Source: an uncultured Tolumonas sp.
GTDB taxonomy: Bacteria > Pseudomonadota > Gammaproteobacteria > Enterobacterales > Aeromonadaceae
Reading direction: 5' to 3'
Length of the DNA stretch: 10,155 nucleotides
Assembly: GCA_903931645.1 (NCBI GenBank)
Contig: CAIZDF010000067.1
Coordinates: 1 to 10,155, forward strand
The notes beneath the pieces are model-generated. The model saw only the letters and a program-made list of their open reading frames with translations. It did not search any database and was not told where the DNA came from. Below, one piece after another: positions 1-8,005 of this stretch. Every line of letters begins with the position of its first letter. Position 1 is the stretch's first letter. Both the position numbers and the translations under genes were made by a program.

Positions 1-1244
1 CGCACTACCGCACCAATGGTTGCGCCTGGCGGCAGTTTCAATTCACCAATGGAACGGCCAACTACTTTAGAGGTATGCTCATCGCCATGCGCAATGGCTT
101 CGATGGCCTCGGCGACCCCTCGACGTAACGAATAAACGTTGGCGATATCCGCGCGCCGAACATGAGTCAGCAAGGCAGAAATGGTCGCTTGTTGTGGTGA
201 AACCGCAATATCAATCGTACCGCCTTGCACCAGATCAACATACGCACTACGCTGGATCAGCACGATAGCTTTGCGCGCGCCGAGTTTTTTCGCCAGCATC
301 GCAGACATAATGTTGGCTTCATCATCGTTGGTGACGGCAATAAAGACATCGATCTGTTCGATATGTTCTTCCTGCAGTAACTCTTGATCAGCCGAATCAC
401 CACAGAAGACAATCGTTTCCTCCAGCATTTCCGATAACACTTCAGCACGTTCTGCATTGCGTTCGATCAGTTTTACGCTGTAACGGCCTTCCAGCTGACG
501 GGCTAACCCGGCACCGACATTACCACCACCAACAATCATGATCCGGCGGTATGGGCTTTCCAAACGCTGAAGTTCTGACATGACTGCACGAATGTGACCG
601 GAAGCGGCGACAAAGAATACTTCATCATCCGCTTCAATAATGGTCGTGCCCTGCGGACGAATCGAGCGCCCTTGGCGGAAAATAGCTGCCACACGAGTAT
701 CAATGTTCGGCATGTGTTCTTTCAGCGTGGCCAGCGCATTACCAACCAGTGGGCCGCCGTAATAAGCTTTAACCGCAACCAACCCCAGACGACCGCCGGC
801 AAAGTCAGCTACTTGTAATGCTCCCGGGTATTCGATCAACCGGCGCATATATTCGATAACTAATTGCTCTGGGGAAATCAGATGATCAATATGGAACACT
901 TCGCCTTTGAATAACTTTTCCCGAGCAGATAAGTAAGCGTGGGAGCGAATACGAGCCACTTTGTTCGGCACGTTAAACAGCGAATAGGCAATTTGACAAG
1001 CGACCATGTTGCATTCGTCACTGCTGGTGACGGCCACTAGCATATCGGCATCATCGGCACCCGCTTCGCGTAATACGCCAGGATATGAGCCCGGGCCGCA
1101 AACGACACGCAGGTCATATTTATCCTGGAGTTCACGCAAGCGCTCGGCATCGGTATCAACCAACGTGATTTCGTTATTCTCACCGACCAGATTTTCCGCC
1201 AGCGTACCGCCAACTTGGCCTGCGCCGACAATGATGATCTTCAT
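1..1244 (-). CDS. trkA: Trk potassium uptake system NAD-binding regulator TrkA (3' end outside window)
   Basis: TrkA is the peripheral cytoplasmic subunit that binds NAD(H) and gates the TrkH/TrkG potassium channel. Reading leftward from the ATG at 1244 gives 414 codons with no stop before the edge; the E. coli protein has 458 residues, so about 45 C-terminal residues are missing. It begins [19 protein letters not shown], a Rossmann GxGxxG loop, followed by LVDTD for ribose binding. The second RCK half begins near residue 233 with [15 protein letters not shown] and continues [13 protein letters not shown] and [19 protein letters not shown] are the matching conserved strands of the two halves. 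The duplicated Rossmann/TrkA-C layout is typical of the family. The start is set by a strong AGGTGA eight or so bases upstream, and the ATGA overlap with the rsmB stop implies translational coupling. Identification is essentially certain. Confidence 0.97.
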   Translation of the reverse strand, partial: MKIIIVGAGQVGGTLAENLVGENNEITLVDTDAERLRELQDKYDLRVVCGPGSYPGVLREAGADDADMLVAVTSSDECNMVACQIAYSLFNVPNKVARIRSHAYLSAREKLFKGEVFHIDHLISPEQLVIEYMRRLIEYPGALQVADFAGGRLGLVAVKAYYGGPLVGNALATLKEHMPNIDTRVAAIFRQGRSIRPQGTTIIEADDEVFFVAASGHIRAVMSELQRLESPYRRIMIVGGGNVGAGLARQLEGRYSVKLIERNAERAEVLSEMLEETIVFCGDSADQELLQEEHIEQIDVFIAVTNDDEANIMSAMLAKKLGARKAIVLIQRSAYVDLVQGGTIDIAVSPQQATISALLTHVRRADIANVYSLRRGVAEAIEAIAHGDEHTSKVVGRSIGELKLPPGATIGAVV

Positions 1245-2542
1245 GCTGTCACCTGTTTAGTCAATTTGGCGTAGAAAAAGCCATCCATATGCTGCTCTCC
1301 AGGGTAAATTTGCCAACCAGGTTGTTGTGCAGTGTCTTGTTCATTTAATGGAACGTGAATAGCATCGGTGGTTCTTTCTAAGAAAGCTTTAATTTGGGTG
1401 CTGTTTTCATCAGATAAAATAGAACAAGTGGCATACAGCAAGGTACCACCGGGTTTTAATTGTAGCCACATCGCATCCAAGATACTGCTTTGTAAGCGGG
1501 CTAATTCGGCAATATCTTCCGCTCGACGCAACCATTTTATGTCCGGATGACGTCGGATCACGCCGGTTGCAGAACAAGGTGCATCTAATAAAATGCGATC
1601 AAATTGCAGGCCTTGCCACCATTGTTCCGGCTGACTGGCATCGCCGTGAATTAGCGTTGCGTCCAGTTTGATACGCTGCAGATTTTCTGCCACCCGCTGC
1701 AATCGAGTTTCATCAAAATCGACCGCAATCAGTTGTTTCACTGTTGGCTGGTGTTCCAGAATATGTGCTGTTTTACCACCGGGTGCAGCGCAGGCATCCA
1801 AAATCAACTCATTGGCTTGTGGCTCTAATAACCAAGCAGCATGTTGTGCTGCTGCATCTTGTACCGAACAGGCACCTTCCGCAAAGCCAGGTAATTCATT
1901 CACATCTCAGGCTTTTTCCAGTAACAGCGCCGAGGCACAACTGGCGTGGGGAGTGCTGTTAATGCCTAAGGCAGTGAGTTGCTGTTGATAATCGTCTCGT
2001 GATTGTCGGCTTAAATTCACGCGCAGCCACATGGGCGGGTATTCATTCCCCGCCTGTAACACGGAAACATACCCATACTGACAGGATTGTTTGATTTTTT
2101 TCAGTAACCAGCGTGGATAACTAAAGCGGGTTGCTTCGTTTTTATCTGCCGCTTGTAGTAATTCTTCCTGTTGGCGTTGCGCATTACGCAACACGCCGTT
2201 GATCATGCCACGGAAACTATCGCCATTCATGATCTTGGTGGCATTCACCGTTTCAGCTAAGGCCGCATGCGGTGGAATACGGGTATAAAACAACTGATAC
2301 AGACCGACTAGCAATAAATAGTGCAAAGAGCGGTGTTTTCCTTTCAGCGGGCGTTCAATCAATTGTTCCGCGATAAACTCTAAACGGTTCAGCCAACGTA
2401 AGGTGCCGTAACAAATTTCCTGTAATAACGCGCGATCTTTCGCTGGAATAAGCTGTTGAGCTGCAGGCAACGCGGCAGACAGGGAATACCCCTGTTCTAC
2501 GACCTGAAACATAACCTTGGCTGCGGTTGCCCGAACTTTCAT
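1241..2542 (-). pseudogene. rsmB: 16S rRNA m5C967 methyltransferase RsmB, interrupted by an in-frame TGA
   Basis: RsmB (Sun/Fmu) uses S-adenosylmethionine to methylate C967 of 16S rRNA. The frame from ATG 2542 to the stop at 1241-1243 spans 433 codons (E. coli has 429 residues) but contains one TGA at 1907-1909. The upstream 211 codons carry the NusB-like RNA-binding domain (VEQGYSLSAALPA, YTRIPPHAALAETV, GMINGVLR) and end LLLEKA. After the TGA the same frame continues [11 protein letters not shown] and contains the whole methyltransferase core: [13 protein letters not shown] for [11 protein letters not shown] with the motif IV cysteine, and YATCS with the catalytic cysteine. ATG 2542 is preferred over GTG 2551 because GAGTGG lies about five bases upstream. 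A GTG at 1903, two codons after the TGA, could restart the catalytic half as 220 residues. The gene lies 20 bases after fmt and overlaps trkA by four. It may be a true nonsense mutation, a functional split gene or a base-call error. Confidence 0.85.
1907..1909 (-). other. In-frame TGA interrupting rsmB
   Basis: On the minus strand the codons read GAA AAA GCC TGA GAT GTG AAT GAA TTA. The reading frame is the same on both sides, so this is a substitution and not a frameshift. The codon falls in the linker just before the conserved LPGF motif, at codon 212 of 433. A single change from CGA (Arg), GGA (Gly) or TGG (Trp), among others, would create it. Confidence 0.9.
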
Positions 2543-2562
2543 AAATACCACTCAATAAAAAA

Positions 2563-3507
2563 TTAAGGCAGAAGATTGCCCGGTAGGAAGAGATCCTGAC
2601 GCGCATTGAAGACATCCGCAAAGGACATGGCTTTTTTGCCCGGTAATTGCAGTTGTTTAATACGTAAAATGCCCAGACCAGTGGCAACATCCAAGCCGTC
2701 TTTACTGGCTTGTATAATGGTTCCGGCTGGCTGATGGCTGCTATCGGATAAAACCTCTGCTTGCCACACTTTGATATTCAACTCCGCCAACTGAAAATAG
2801 CTGACAGGCCAGGGGTTAAAGGCGCGGATACAACGCTCAATAAAATCGGCTTCCTGCTGCCAATCAATGCGGGCTTCTTCCTTGGTGAGCTTTTTGGCAT
2901 AGGTTGCCAGCTCGTTATCTTGCTTTTCCGGCTGGGTTGTTCCGGCTGCGATTTGCTGAACGGTAGCCAATAAACCTTTCGGGCCTTCTTCTGCTAGTTT
3001 TTCATACAAGGTCGCGCTAGTTTCTTCTGGGGCAATAGGGCAAATAATCTTATGCAGCATATCGCCGGTATCCAGCCCAATATCCATCTGCATGATGGTA
3101 ATACCAGTTTGAGCATCACCAGCCCAAATTGAGCGTTGGATAGGCGCTGCACCACGCCAGCGTGGTAACAATGAGCCATGCACATTAATACAACCCAAAC
3201 GGGGGTTATCGAGTATGGCTTGCGGTAATAATAAGCCGTAAGCGACGACGATCATCAGATCAGCATCTAATGCTGTTAATTCCTGTCGTGCGGTTTCCTC
3301 TTTAAAGTTAACCGGCTGAAAAACAGGGATCTGATGCGTGAGCGCCAGTGTCTTGACTGGGCTGGGTGTCAGTTTATTGCCTCGGCCGGCAGGTCGGTCC
3401 GGTTGAGTGTAAACACCGACCACCTGTAAACCTGCATCTAGCAGTGCTTGCAGGTGTTGGGCGGCAAAATCAGGTGTTCCGGCAAATATAATACGAAGAT
3501 TATGCAC
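2563..3507 (-). CDS. fmt: Methionyl-tRNA formyltransferase
   Basis: Fmt transfers a formyl group from 10-formyltetrahydrofolate to the amino group of Met-tRNAfMet in the cytoplasm, allowing bacterial initiation. The 314-residue product matches the family length (E. coli 315). The N-terminal Rossmann catalytic domain begins [16 protein letters not shown] and contains [19 protein letters not shown], with the catalytic Asn108 and His110, and [10 protein letters not shown] with Asp146. The C-terminal tRNA-binding domain includes [10 protein letters not shown] and ends [11 protein letters not shown]. The start is GTG at 3507: AGGA lies six bases before it and the reading starts right at the conserved LRIIFAG. 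The gene lies 11 bases after the def stop, so formylation and deformylation are co-expressed, as in many bacteria. No missing residue is seen. Confidence 0.97.
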   Translation of the reverse strand: MHNLRIIFAGTPDFAAQHLQALLDAGLQVVGVYTQPDRPAGRGNKLTPSPVKTLALTHQIPVFQPVNFKEETARQELTALDADLMIVVAYGLLLPQAILDNPRLGCINVHGSLLPRWRGAAPIQRSIWAGDAQTGITIMQMDIGLDTGDMLHKIICPIAPEETSATLYEKLAEEGPKGLLATVQQIAAGTTQPEKQDNELATYAKKLTKEEARIDWQQEADFIERCIRAFNPWPVSYFQLAELNIKVWQAEVLSDSSHQPAGTIIQASKDGLDVATGLGILRIKQLQLPGKKAMSFADVFNARQDLFLPGNLLP

Positions 3508-3518
3508 AGCTGATCCTA

Positions 3519-4028
3519 TCAGGATGAAAGTTCAATACGTGCCTGCTTTTCCAGCTTCTGCCGGATACGCTGCCGTTTCAGTGGCGACAAGTAGTCTACA
3601 AACAGTTTCCCGACTAGATGATCCATTTCATGCTGCAAACAGATCGCCAGTAAACCATCGGTTTCTATTTCAAAAGGCTCACCATGCCGGTCTAATGCGC
3701 GGACTTTGACCCATTCTGATCGCGGTACTAAGGCCCGACATTCAGGCACAGAAAGACAACCTTCTTCAATTCCTGTCTCACCACGTTTCTCAATCAGCTC
3801 CGGATTAATTAATACAGTGGGTTGACTGTGATCTTCTGAGATATCTACAACTATAATTCGTTTATGAATATTGACCTGTGTCGCAGCCAGGCCAATCCCT
3901 TCTTCCAGATACATAGTTTCAAACATATCCTGTATGATATGTTCGAGATCTGGGGTGATTTTTTCGACCGGCGTTGCAATTTTGCGCAACCGTTCATCAG
4001 GGAAACGTAAAACTTCCAGAGTGGCCAT
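3519..4028 (-). CDS. def: Peptide deformylase
   Basis: Def is the Fe2+-type metalloenzyme that removes the formyl group from the N-terminal methionine of nascent proteins at the ribosome exit. The 169-residue length is the same as E. coli. All three family motifs are present: GIGLAATQV (44-52), EGCLSVPE with metal ligand Cys91, and QHEMDH with ligands His133 and His137 and catalytic Glu134. The C-terminal helix ([16 protein letters not shown]) that docks on the ribosome is intact. It is the first gene of the leftward def-fmt-rsmB-trkA operon. The ATG at 4028 agrees with the family N terminus (MxxLxVLxFPDERLR), yet no clear Shine-Dalgarno sequence precedes it; the upstream sequence is AT-only for about 13 bases. 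Initiation may rely on low structure or on a very short leader. Confidence 0.97.
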   Translation of the reverse strand: MATLEVLRFPDERLRKIATPVEKITPDLEHIIQDMFETMYLEEGIGLAATQVNIHKRIIVVDISEDHSQPTVLINPELIEKRGETGIEEGCLSVPECRALVPRSEWVKVRALDRHGEPFEIETDGLLAICLQHEMDHLVGKLFVDYLSPLKRQRIRQKLEKQARIELSS

Positions 4029-4127
4029 ATAATTAATTAATACTCGTATATCGTAACTGTCAGCCTGATTTTAGTCGGCTGGCGTCCAAAATAACAGCCG
4101 TCCGGCATAAACGGGACAGGGATGATT
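4029..4127. promoter_or_regulatory. Divergent control region between def and the LysM gene
   Basis: This 99-base gap must hold the start signals for both operons. Leftward, CTGACA on the minus strand (4058-4063) followed after 15 bases by TATTAA is a possible but imperfect promoter. It would leave an extremely short def leader. Rightward, TATAAT occurs at 4028-4033 but without a good -35. A rightward leader would contain CAGCC (4061-4065), GGCTG (4077-4081) and CAGCC (4095-4099), which can form two alternative hairpins. The precise promoters are uncertain. Confidence 0.4.
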
Positions 4128-5228
4128 ATGAAACTACGTTATATTTCGCTTTTTTTGGTGTCAGCATTGTGTGCCTTTCAGGCAAGTGCCGACACGTTGG
4201 CATTGCGGAAAGACCATCCAGATAAATATATTGTCAAAAAAGGCGATACATTATGGGATATTTCCGGCCGGTTTCTGACTAAGCCGTGGTTGTGGCCCCG
4301 CTTATGGGACATGAATAAACAGATCAAAAACCCGCATTGGATTTACCCTGGCGATCGTTTGCGCCTCAAATGGGTTAATGGTCAGCCGAAGCTAGTTTTA
4401 GATCAATCTGATGCCCGTGAAGGAAAACATCATATCAAGTTAACACCTAAGGTGCGGATCGAAGAAAATCAGTCACCGGTGTCGACAGTAGAACTCTCAG
4501 AAATATCACAATTTTTACGAGCCGACATGGTTGCCGATATGAATACGGATCTTGAGCATGTGCCGTATGTTCTGGGGGAAAACAACGATACGAGTATTTT
4601 TATGTCGAAGGGACAAACAATACACGTACGGGGTAAACCGGATCTGAATATCAACTATGGTGTATATCGAGTTGGGAATACTTATAAAGATGAAAAAACA
4701 GGCGAAGAGTTAGGTCGCCAACTGGAATTAGTGGGTGTCGTGCAGCCCAAAGAATTATATGACAAGGATATTACAGCCGTTGAGGTTGTTTCTAGTTTCA
4801 GTGAAATCCGACGCGGTGATCGCTTATTGCCAATGCTGAGCGAAAGCAGCATCGACGCATTTTTTATCCCAGAACCAGGCAATCTCTCTAAATCAGCACA
4901 TATTATTGATATCCCGATGAAGAGTACTTATGTCGGCAAGTATGACACTGTCATTATTGACAAAGGTGCCAGAGAAAATCTGAAACCAGGCGATGTTTTC
5001 GGTATTGTTCGTCCAGGTGCTGAAGTGGTGGATAACGGCCCTGATAATGTTGCATATCAACAAGACAGTTCTATTGGCCAGCAATTGATGAATAAGCAAT
5101 CGACGGTACTCAGTGCTGATCATATTGGTGAAGTAATGGTTATCAAGGTCTACCAGAAAACCAGTTTAGCGATAGTGATGAACAGTCGTGATATGGTGCG
5201 TGCTGGTTATGCGGTGGAAAACCCTTGA
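4128..5228 (+). CDS. Secreted LysM-domain protein of unknown function
   Basis: The product has 366 residues and no known enzymatic domain that I can recognise. A signal peptide is clear: MKLRY, a hydrophobic core (ISLFLVSALCAF) and an A-S-A site before Asp22, so it should be exported to the periplasm or envelope. Residues 33-80 form one LysM peptidoglycan-binding domain, with YIVKKGDTLWDISGRFL at its start and NPHWIYPGDRLRL at its end. The remaining 280 residues look like beta-rich globular domains with repeated short G-D turns (SEIRRGDRLLP, LKPGDVFGIVRPG). The start at 4128 is chosen over ATG 4122 because AGGG (4118-4121) is then six bases away. The family is commonly found between def and dprA in Vibrio-like genomes, and E. 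coli lacks it. The 3' end overlaps dprA. A role in cell wall or DNA uptake would be guesswork from context. Confidence 0.88.
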   Translation: MKLRYISLFLVSALCAFQASADTLALRKDHPDKYIVKKGDTLWDISGRFLTKPWLWPRLWDMNKQIKNPHWIYPGDRLRLKWVNGQPKLVLDQSDAREGKHHIKLTPKVRIEENQSPVSTVELSEISQFLRADMVADMNTDLEHVPYVLGENNDTSIFMSKGQTIHVRGKPDLNINYGVYRVGNTYKDEKTGEELGRQLELVGVVQPKELYDKDITAVEVVSSFSEIRRGDRLLPMLSESSIDAFFIPEPGNLSKSAHIIDIPMKSTYVGKYDTVIIDKGARENLKPGDVFGIVRPGAEVVDNGPDNVAYQQDSSIGQQLMNKQSTVLSADHIGEVMVIKVYQKTSLAIVMNSRDMVRAGYAVENP

Positions 5229-6342
5229 ACCCTCTTTGTCGCAAGATGAATTAGCTCTGTGGTTACATCTTGTTGCGCTTCCTGGAATTGGCCCCATCAA
5301 AGGGGCCAAATTATTACAACGCTTTGCCATTTCTGAGTTAATTACCTTTAATCCTGTGCAATTATCTGCTTATGGCTGGAATGAAACTCAGATCCATCAG
5401 TGGCTTGATTTTTCCCCAGCCAATTACCAATCGATCATTGATTGGGGGCATGAGAAAAACCAGCATATCCTGCATTTTGATCACCCTGCTTACCCATCAT
5501 TACTGCGTAATGTTGTCGGTGCGCCATTAATTTTGTTCATTGTTGGCAACGCAACCATTATCAGTGAACTTCAGCTCGCGATTGTAGGTTCAAGGAAGCC
5601 CACCACAGATGGTCGTGATGCAGCACAGAGTTTTACTCGTGAATTGGTGCAAGCGGGATTGGTGATTACCTCTGGGTTGGCGTCAGGTATTGATGCCATC
5701 AGTCACCAAACAGCGCTGCAATGTGGTGGCAGAACGATAGCGGTTCAAGGCTGTGGTCTGAATCAGGTTTATCCGACTAAACATCGCGCTTTAGCGAATC
5801 AAATACTTGAGCAGGGTGGGGCGCTGGTTTCGGAATTTTTTCCGGATACTTTGCCACGGCCTGAACATTTTCCTCGTCGTAACCGTATTATAAGTGGGTT
5901 ATCTGTTGGCACATTGGTTGTTGAGGCTGCTGAAAAAAGTGGTTCACTGATTACCGCAAGGTATGCAGTGGAGCAAAATCGGGAAGTTTTTGCTGTTCCT
6001 GGCCGAGTACATAATCACAATGCACAGGGTTGTCACCGATTAATTCAGCAAGGGGCAAAACTTGTTTGTAATGCTGCCGATATAATAGAAGAGATAGGTA
6101 TTTTTCCTCTGTCGGTTGTTGAGCCAACGATCGCTCACCCTCAACAGGAAGAATTTTTATCTGATTTGCCATTTTCCCGATTGTTAGATAACTTAAGAAG
6201 TAATGAGGTAACAGCGATAGATGTTATTGCTGCGACCAGTGGGTTGCCTGTTCAGGAGGTGATGACGGAATTAATCACACTCGAATTAGAAGGATTAATT
6301 TTGTCAGTGCCGGGTGGTTATGTGCGAACGAGGAGTGCCTAA
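5209..6342 (+). CDS. dprA: DNA processing protein DprA (Smf)
   Basis: DprA binds incoming single-stranded DNA during natural transformation, protects it and loads RecA. The 377-residue reading compares with 374 in E. coli. A helix-hairpin-helix/SAM-like start ([21 protein letters not shown]) precedes the Rossmann DNA-processing domain: AIVGSRKPT (125-132), [12 protein letters not shown] (155-166), GCGLNQVYP (181-189), [11 protein letters not shown] (222-232) and [15 protein letters not shown]-terminal winged-helix segment ([32 protein letters not shown]) follows. The start is uncertain. ATG 5209 overlaps the upstream gene by 20 bases; GTG 5188 and TTG 5236 are in frame, and none has a convincing ribosome site. 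Translational coupling to the LysM gene is likely. A strong hairpin lies at 5288-5309 within the coding region. Identification is certain; presence of dprA alone does not prove competence. Confidence 0.95.
   Translation: MRWKTLEPSLSQDELALWLHLVALPGIGPIKGAKLLQRFAISELITFNPVQLSAYGWNETQIHQWLDFSPANYQSIIDWGHEKNQHILHFDHPAYPSLLRNVVGAPLILFIVGNATIISELQLAIVGSRKPTTDGRDAAQSFTRELVQAGLVITSGLASGIDAISHQTALQCGGRTIAVQGCGLNQVYPTKHRALANQILEQGGALVSEFFPDTLPRPEHFPRRNRIISGLSVGTLVVEAAEKSGSLITARYAVEQNREVFAVPGRVHNHNAQGCHRLIQQGAKLVCNAADIIEEIGIFPLSVVEPTIAHPQQEEFLSDLPFSRLLDNLRSNEVTAIDVIAATSGLPVQEVMTELITLELEGLILSVPGGYVRTRSA
5288..5309 (+). other. Strong 8-bp hairpin inside the 5' part of dprA
   Basis: TTGGCCCC (5288-5295) and GGGGCCAA (5302-5309) pair perfectly around a six-base ATCAAA loop, followed by ATTATTACAAC. 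It is a GC-rich structure about 80 bases into dprA, in the codons for the GIGPIKGAK turn. The tract after it is only partly T-rich, so it is a weak candidate for an attenuator, not a standard terminator. Confidence 0.5.
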
Positions 6343-6344
6343 TT

Positions 6345-6818
6345 ATGTTTGATGTCTTAATGTACCTGTTCGAAACATATGTACAAAGTGAGTTGGATTT
6401 CATGGTTGATCAAGATGCCCTGACCGATGAACTAACTCGTGCCGGCTTTCAAAAACCTGAAATATATAAAGCACTATCTTGGTTGGAAGATTTGGCTGCT
6501 CTCCATGATAGCCCTGATGCACCGGAATATACGGCATGTGCTTCTGACTCATTCCGTATTTATGCGGCTGAAGAGACATTAAAATTAAGCACCGAATGTC
6601 GCGGATTCCTGCTATTTCTAGAACAGATCCGCGTGCTTAATTGTGAAACCCGAGAAATTGTGATTGAACGTCTGATGGAGTTGGATACGACAGAGATTGA
6701 ACTGGATGATCTGAAATGGGTCGTCATGATGGTGTTGTTCAATCTGCCTGGCGGTGAAAATGCCTGTCATCAGATGGAAGAGTTAATGTATGAACCGGAT
6801 GTGGTGACTATCCAGTAA
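6345..6818 (+). CDS. smg: Smg family protein (DUF494), function unknown
   Basis: The 157-residue acidic protein has the same length as E. coli Smg and the same start ([12 protein letters not shown]). Other conserved stretches are [47 protein letters not shown] and [16 protein letters not shown]. It appears all-helical and cytoplasmic, without a signal peptide or metal motif. It begins two bases after the dprA stop, with AGGAG (6331-6335) nine bases upstream, so the two genes are one transcription unit; this dprA-smg pairing is widespread in gammaproteobacteria. The biochemical function is not known to me, and linkage to dprA is the only functional hint. Confidence 0.95.
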   Translation: MFDVLMYLFETYVQSELDFMVDQDALTDELTRAGFQKPEIYKALSWLEDLAALHDSPDAPEYTACASDSFRIYAAEETLKLSTECRGFLLFLEQIRVLNCETREIVIERLMELDTTEIELDDLKWVVMMVLFNLPGGENACHQMEELMYEPDVVTIQ

Positions 6819-6836
6819 TAAGGCGCTACACCCGTA

Positions 6837-7409
6837 ATGAGTAAAATTGATAGTAGTTTGTTCAACGCACAGGAACATGCTCTGGATAAAGAGTATCGTC
6901 TTTGTCCAGAGTGTGGCGGTTCTCTGAGCCTACGCAAGAGTAAACATGGCCTGTTTCTCGGCTGTGAAAACTATCCTACCTGCCAATATATGCGACCCTT
7001 ACAGCAACACAGTGTCGTTACTGAAAAGATACTTGATGATTCCAGTTGTCCGGATTGTGGTAAACCGCTCGCGATCAAAAAGGGGCGTTTTGGATTATTT
7101 ATTGGTTGCACCGGTTATCCAGAATGCCAACATATTGAAACCAATAGTCCGCTGCCTGAAACGGCCTCGGAATTACCTATCTGCCCGCTGTGTCACCACG
7201 GACAACTACAGGCTAAGACCTCGCGGTATGGAAAGACATTCTATGCCTGTAGCGATTATCCAAAATGTAAATATGCTATTAACGATAAACCGGTAGCCAA
7301 AGTTTGCCCGCAGTGTGGATTCGCTATACTGATACAGAAACGGACACGGCAAGGAATCCGTTTTTGTTGCCCGCAAAAGAGCTGTAACTATAGTGATGAA
7401 TCACTATAA
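6837..7409 (+). CDS. yrdD: YrdD, protein with four topoisomerase I-type zinc fingers
   Basis: The product is a 190-residue string of four C4 zinc ribbons like those at the C terminus of type IA DNA topoisomerases, without any topoisomerase catalytic domain. Cysteine sets are 23/26/43/49, 71/74/91/97, 116/119/138/144 and 157/160/177 or 178/183. The repeat is CPxCG...GxFxGCxxYPxC, with RYGKTFYACSDYPKC for the third. It is near-colinear with E. coli YrdD. It probably binds single-stranded DNA or RNA, an inference from the topoisomerase fingers. It starts 18 bases after smg; the closest Shine-Dalgarno-like AAGG (6820-6823) is 13 bases from the ATG, unusually far. Its last codons form half of a palindrome that also holds a TATAAT upstream of purE. 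Confidence 0.93.
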   Translation: MSKIDSSLFNAQEHALDKEYRLCPECGGSLSLRKSKHGLFLGCENYPTCQYMRPLQQHSVVTEKILDDSSCPDCGKPLAIKKGRFGLFIGCTGYPECQHIETNSPLPETASELPICPLCHHGQLQAKTSRYGKTFYACSDYPKCKYAINDKPVAKVCPQCGFAILIQKRTRQGIRFCCPQKSCNYSDESL

Positions 7410-7410
7410 T
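7389..7410 (+). promoter_or_regulatory. Palindrome with embedded TATAAT, possible purE promoter/operator
   Basis: TATAGTGA (7389-7396), TGAA and TCACTATA (7401-7408) form a perfect inverted repeat over the last yrdD codons. TATAAT occupies 7405-7410. With CTGTAA at 7382-7387 the spacing is 17 bases, but that -35 matches only three of six consensus positions. A start near 7417 would give purE a leader of about 50 bases. No E. coli-type PurR box is visible. Confidence 0.35.
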
Positions 7411-7467
7411 GTGACGCACAGTCAGTTTTGTAACAATTCTTTAACCTGAAGCAAGGAAGTTCCTCTC

Positions 7468-7971
7468 ATGTCAAATCCATTTGTAGCGATCCTGATGGGC
7501 TCTGATTCCGATTTCCCGGTCATGCAGACTACCCTTGATGTGTTGAAATCATTCGATATCCGCTATGAAGTTAAGGTGACATCAGCGCATCGTACACCAG
7601 CAGCAACTCATGCTTATGTCACGGATGCTGAAGCTCGTGGCTGTAAAGTCTTTATCTGTGCGGCAGGTCTGGCGGCCCATTTGGCTGGTGCAGTGGCTGG
7701 TATTACGACTCGCCCTGTTATTGGTGTGCCTATCGATGGTGGTCCATTAAAAGGAATGGATGCACTGCTTTCCACAGTGCAGATGCCAGGTGGCGTACCA
7801 GTAGCAACTGTTGCGATTGGTAAAGCAGGTGCTAAAAATGCCGGTTATCTGGCTGCACAAATGCTGGCAGTTGCTGACGATGCATTGGCTCTCAAAGTGA
7901 AAGCAGAACGCCAGAAAAATGCGGATGAAGTTATCGCAAAAGATGCTGCTTTGCAGGCTCAACTGAAATAA
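7468..7971 (+). CDS. purE: N5-carboxyaminoimidazole ribonucleotide mutase, class I PurE
   Basis: Class I PurE converts N5-CAIR, made by PurK from AIR, bicarbonate and ATP, into CAIR in de novo purine synthesis. The 167-residue length and sequence fit the bacterial class I enzyme. The nucleotide-binding start is [19 protein letters not shown] holds the catalytic His41 (His45 in E. coli). [14 protein letters not shown] and [33 protein letters not shown] follow; the last continues the active-site loop and the octamer core. AAGGA lies about ten bases before the ATG. The gene is 58 bases after yrdD and ends directly before a hairpin terminator. There is no purK in the following 36 bases, although E. 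coli and Vibrio have purE and purK adjacent. Class I identity implies a PurK elsewhere in the genome. Confidence 0.96.
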   Translation: MSNPFVAILMGSDSDFPVMQTTLDVLKSFDIRYEVKVTSAHRTPAATHAYVTDAEARGCKVFICAAGLAAHLAGAVAGITTRPVIGVPIDGGPLKGMDALLSTVQMPGGVPVATVAIGKAGAKNAGYLAAQMLAVADDALALKVKAERQKNADEVIAKDAALQAQLK

Positions 7972-7977
7972 TTAAGG

Positions 7978-8004
7978 AAGGCGACGTTGGTCGCCTTTAT
8001 TATT
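7978..8004 (+). terminator. Hairpin terminator after purE
   Basis: AAGGCGAC (7978-7985) and GTCGCCTT (7990-7997) pair perfectly over a GTTG loop and run into TTATTATTC. The stem is GC-rich and sits seven bases after the purE stop. The T tract is interrupted by A, so termination may be partial. The hairpin also lies between an AAGGAAGG stretch (7974-7981) and the tsaC start codon. Confidence 0.75.
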
Positions 8005-8005
8005 C

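Noticed and set aside
1904..1909. Selenocysteine or other recoding at the rsmB TGA
   Set aside because: The codon is in a non-catalytic linker, RsmB is not a selenoprotein family, and no obvious SECIS-like stem follows immediately.
1668..1988. 106-codon open frame antisense to rsmB
   Set aside because: It mirrors the coding strand of rsmB with low-complexity Ala/Ser/Cys composition typical of a shadow frame.
2355..2690. 111-codon open frame overlapping the fmt/rsmB junction on the minus strand
   Set aside because: It is out of frame with two well-conserved genes, has no recognisable domain and no ribosome site of its own.
3151..3166. Seven-base perfect inverted repeat in fmt (ACCACGC-CA-GCGTGGT)
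   Set aside because: It comes directly from the codons of the invariant P-R-W-R-G motif of Fmt, so coding constraint explains it.
4128..4190. Lipoprotein signal at Cys15 of the LysM protein
   Set aside because: The residues before Cys15 are S-A-L, lacking the small residue at -1 required in a lipobox; the A-S-A site fits ordinary signal peptidase I.
7413..7431. PurR operator before purE
   Set aside because: ACGCACAGTCAGTTTTGT has a partial left half only and does not fit the ACGCAAACGTTTGCGT palindrome.
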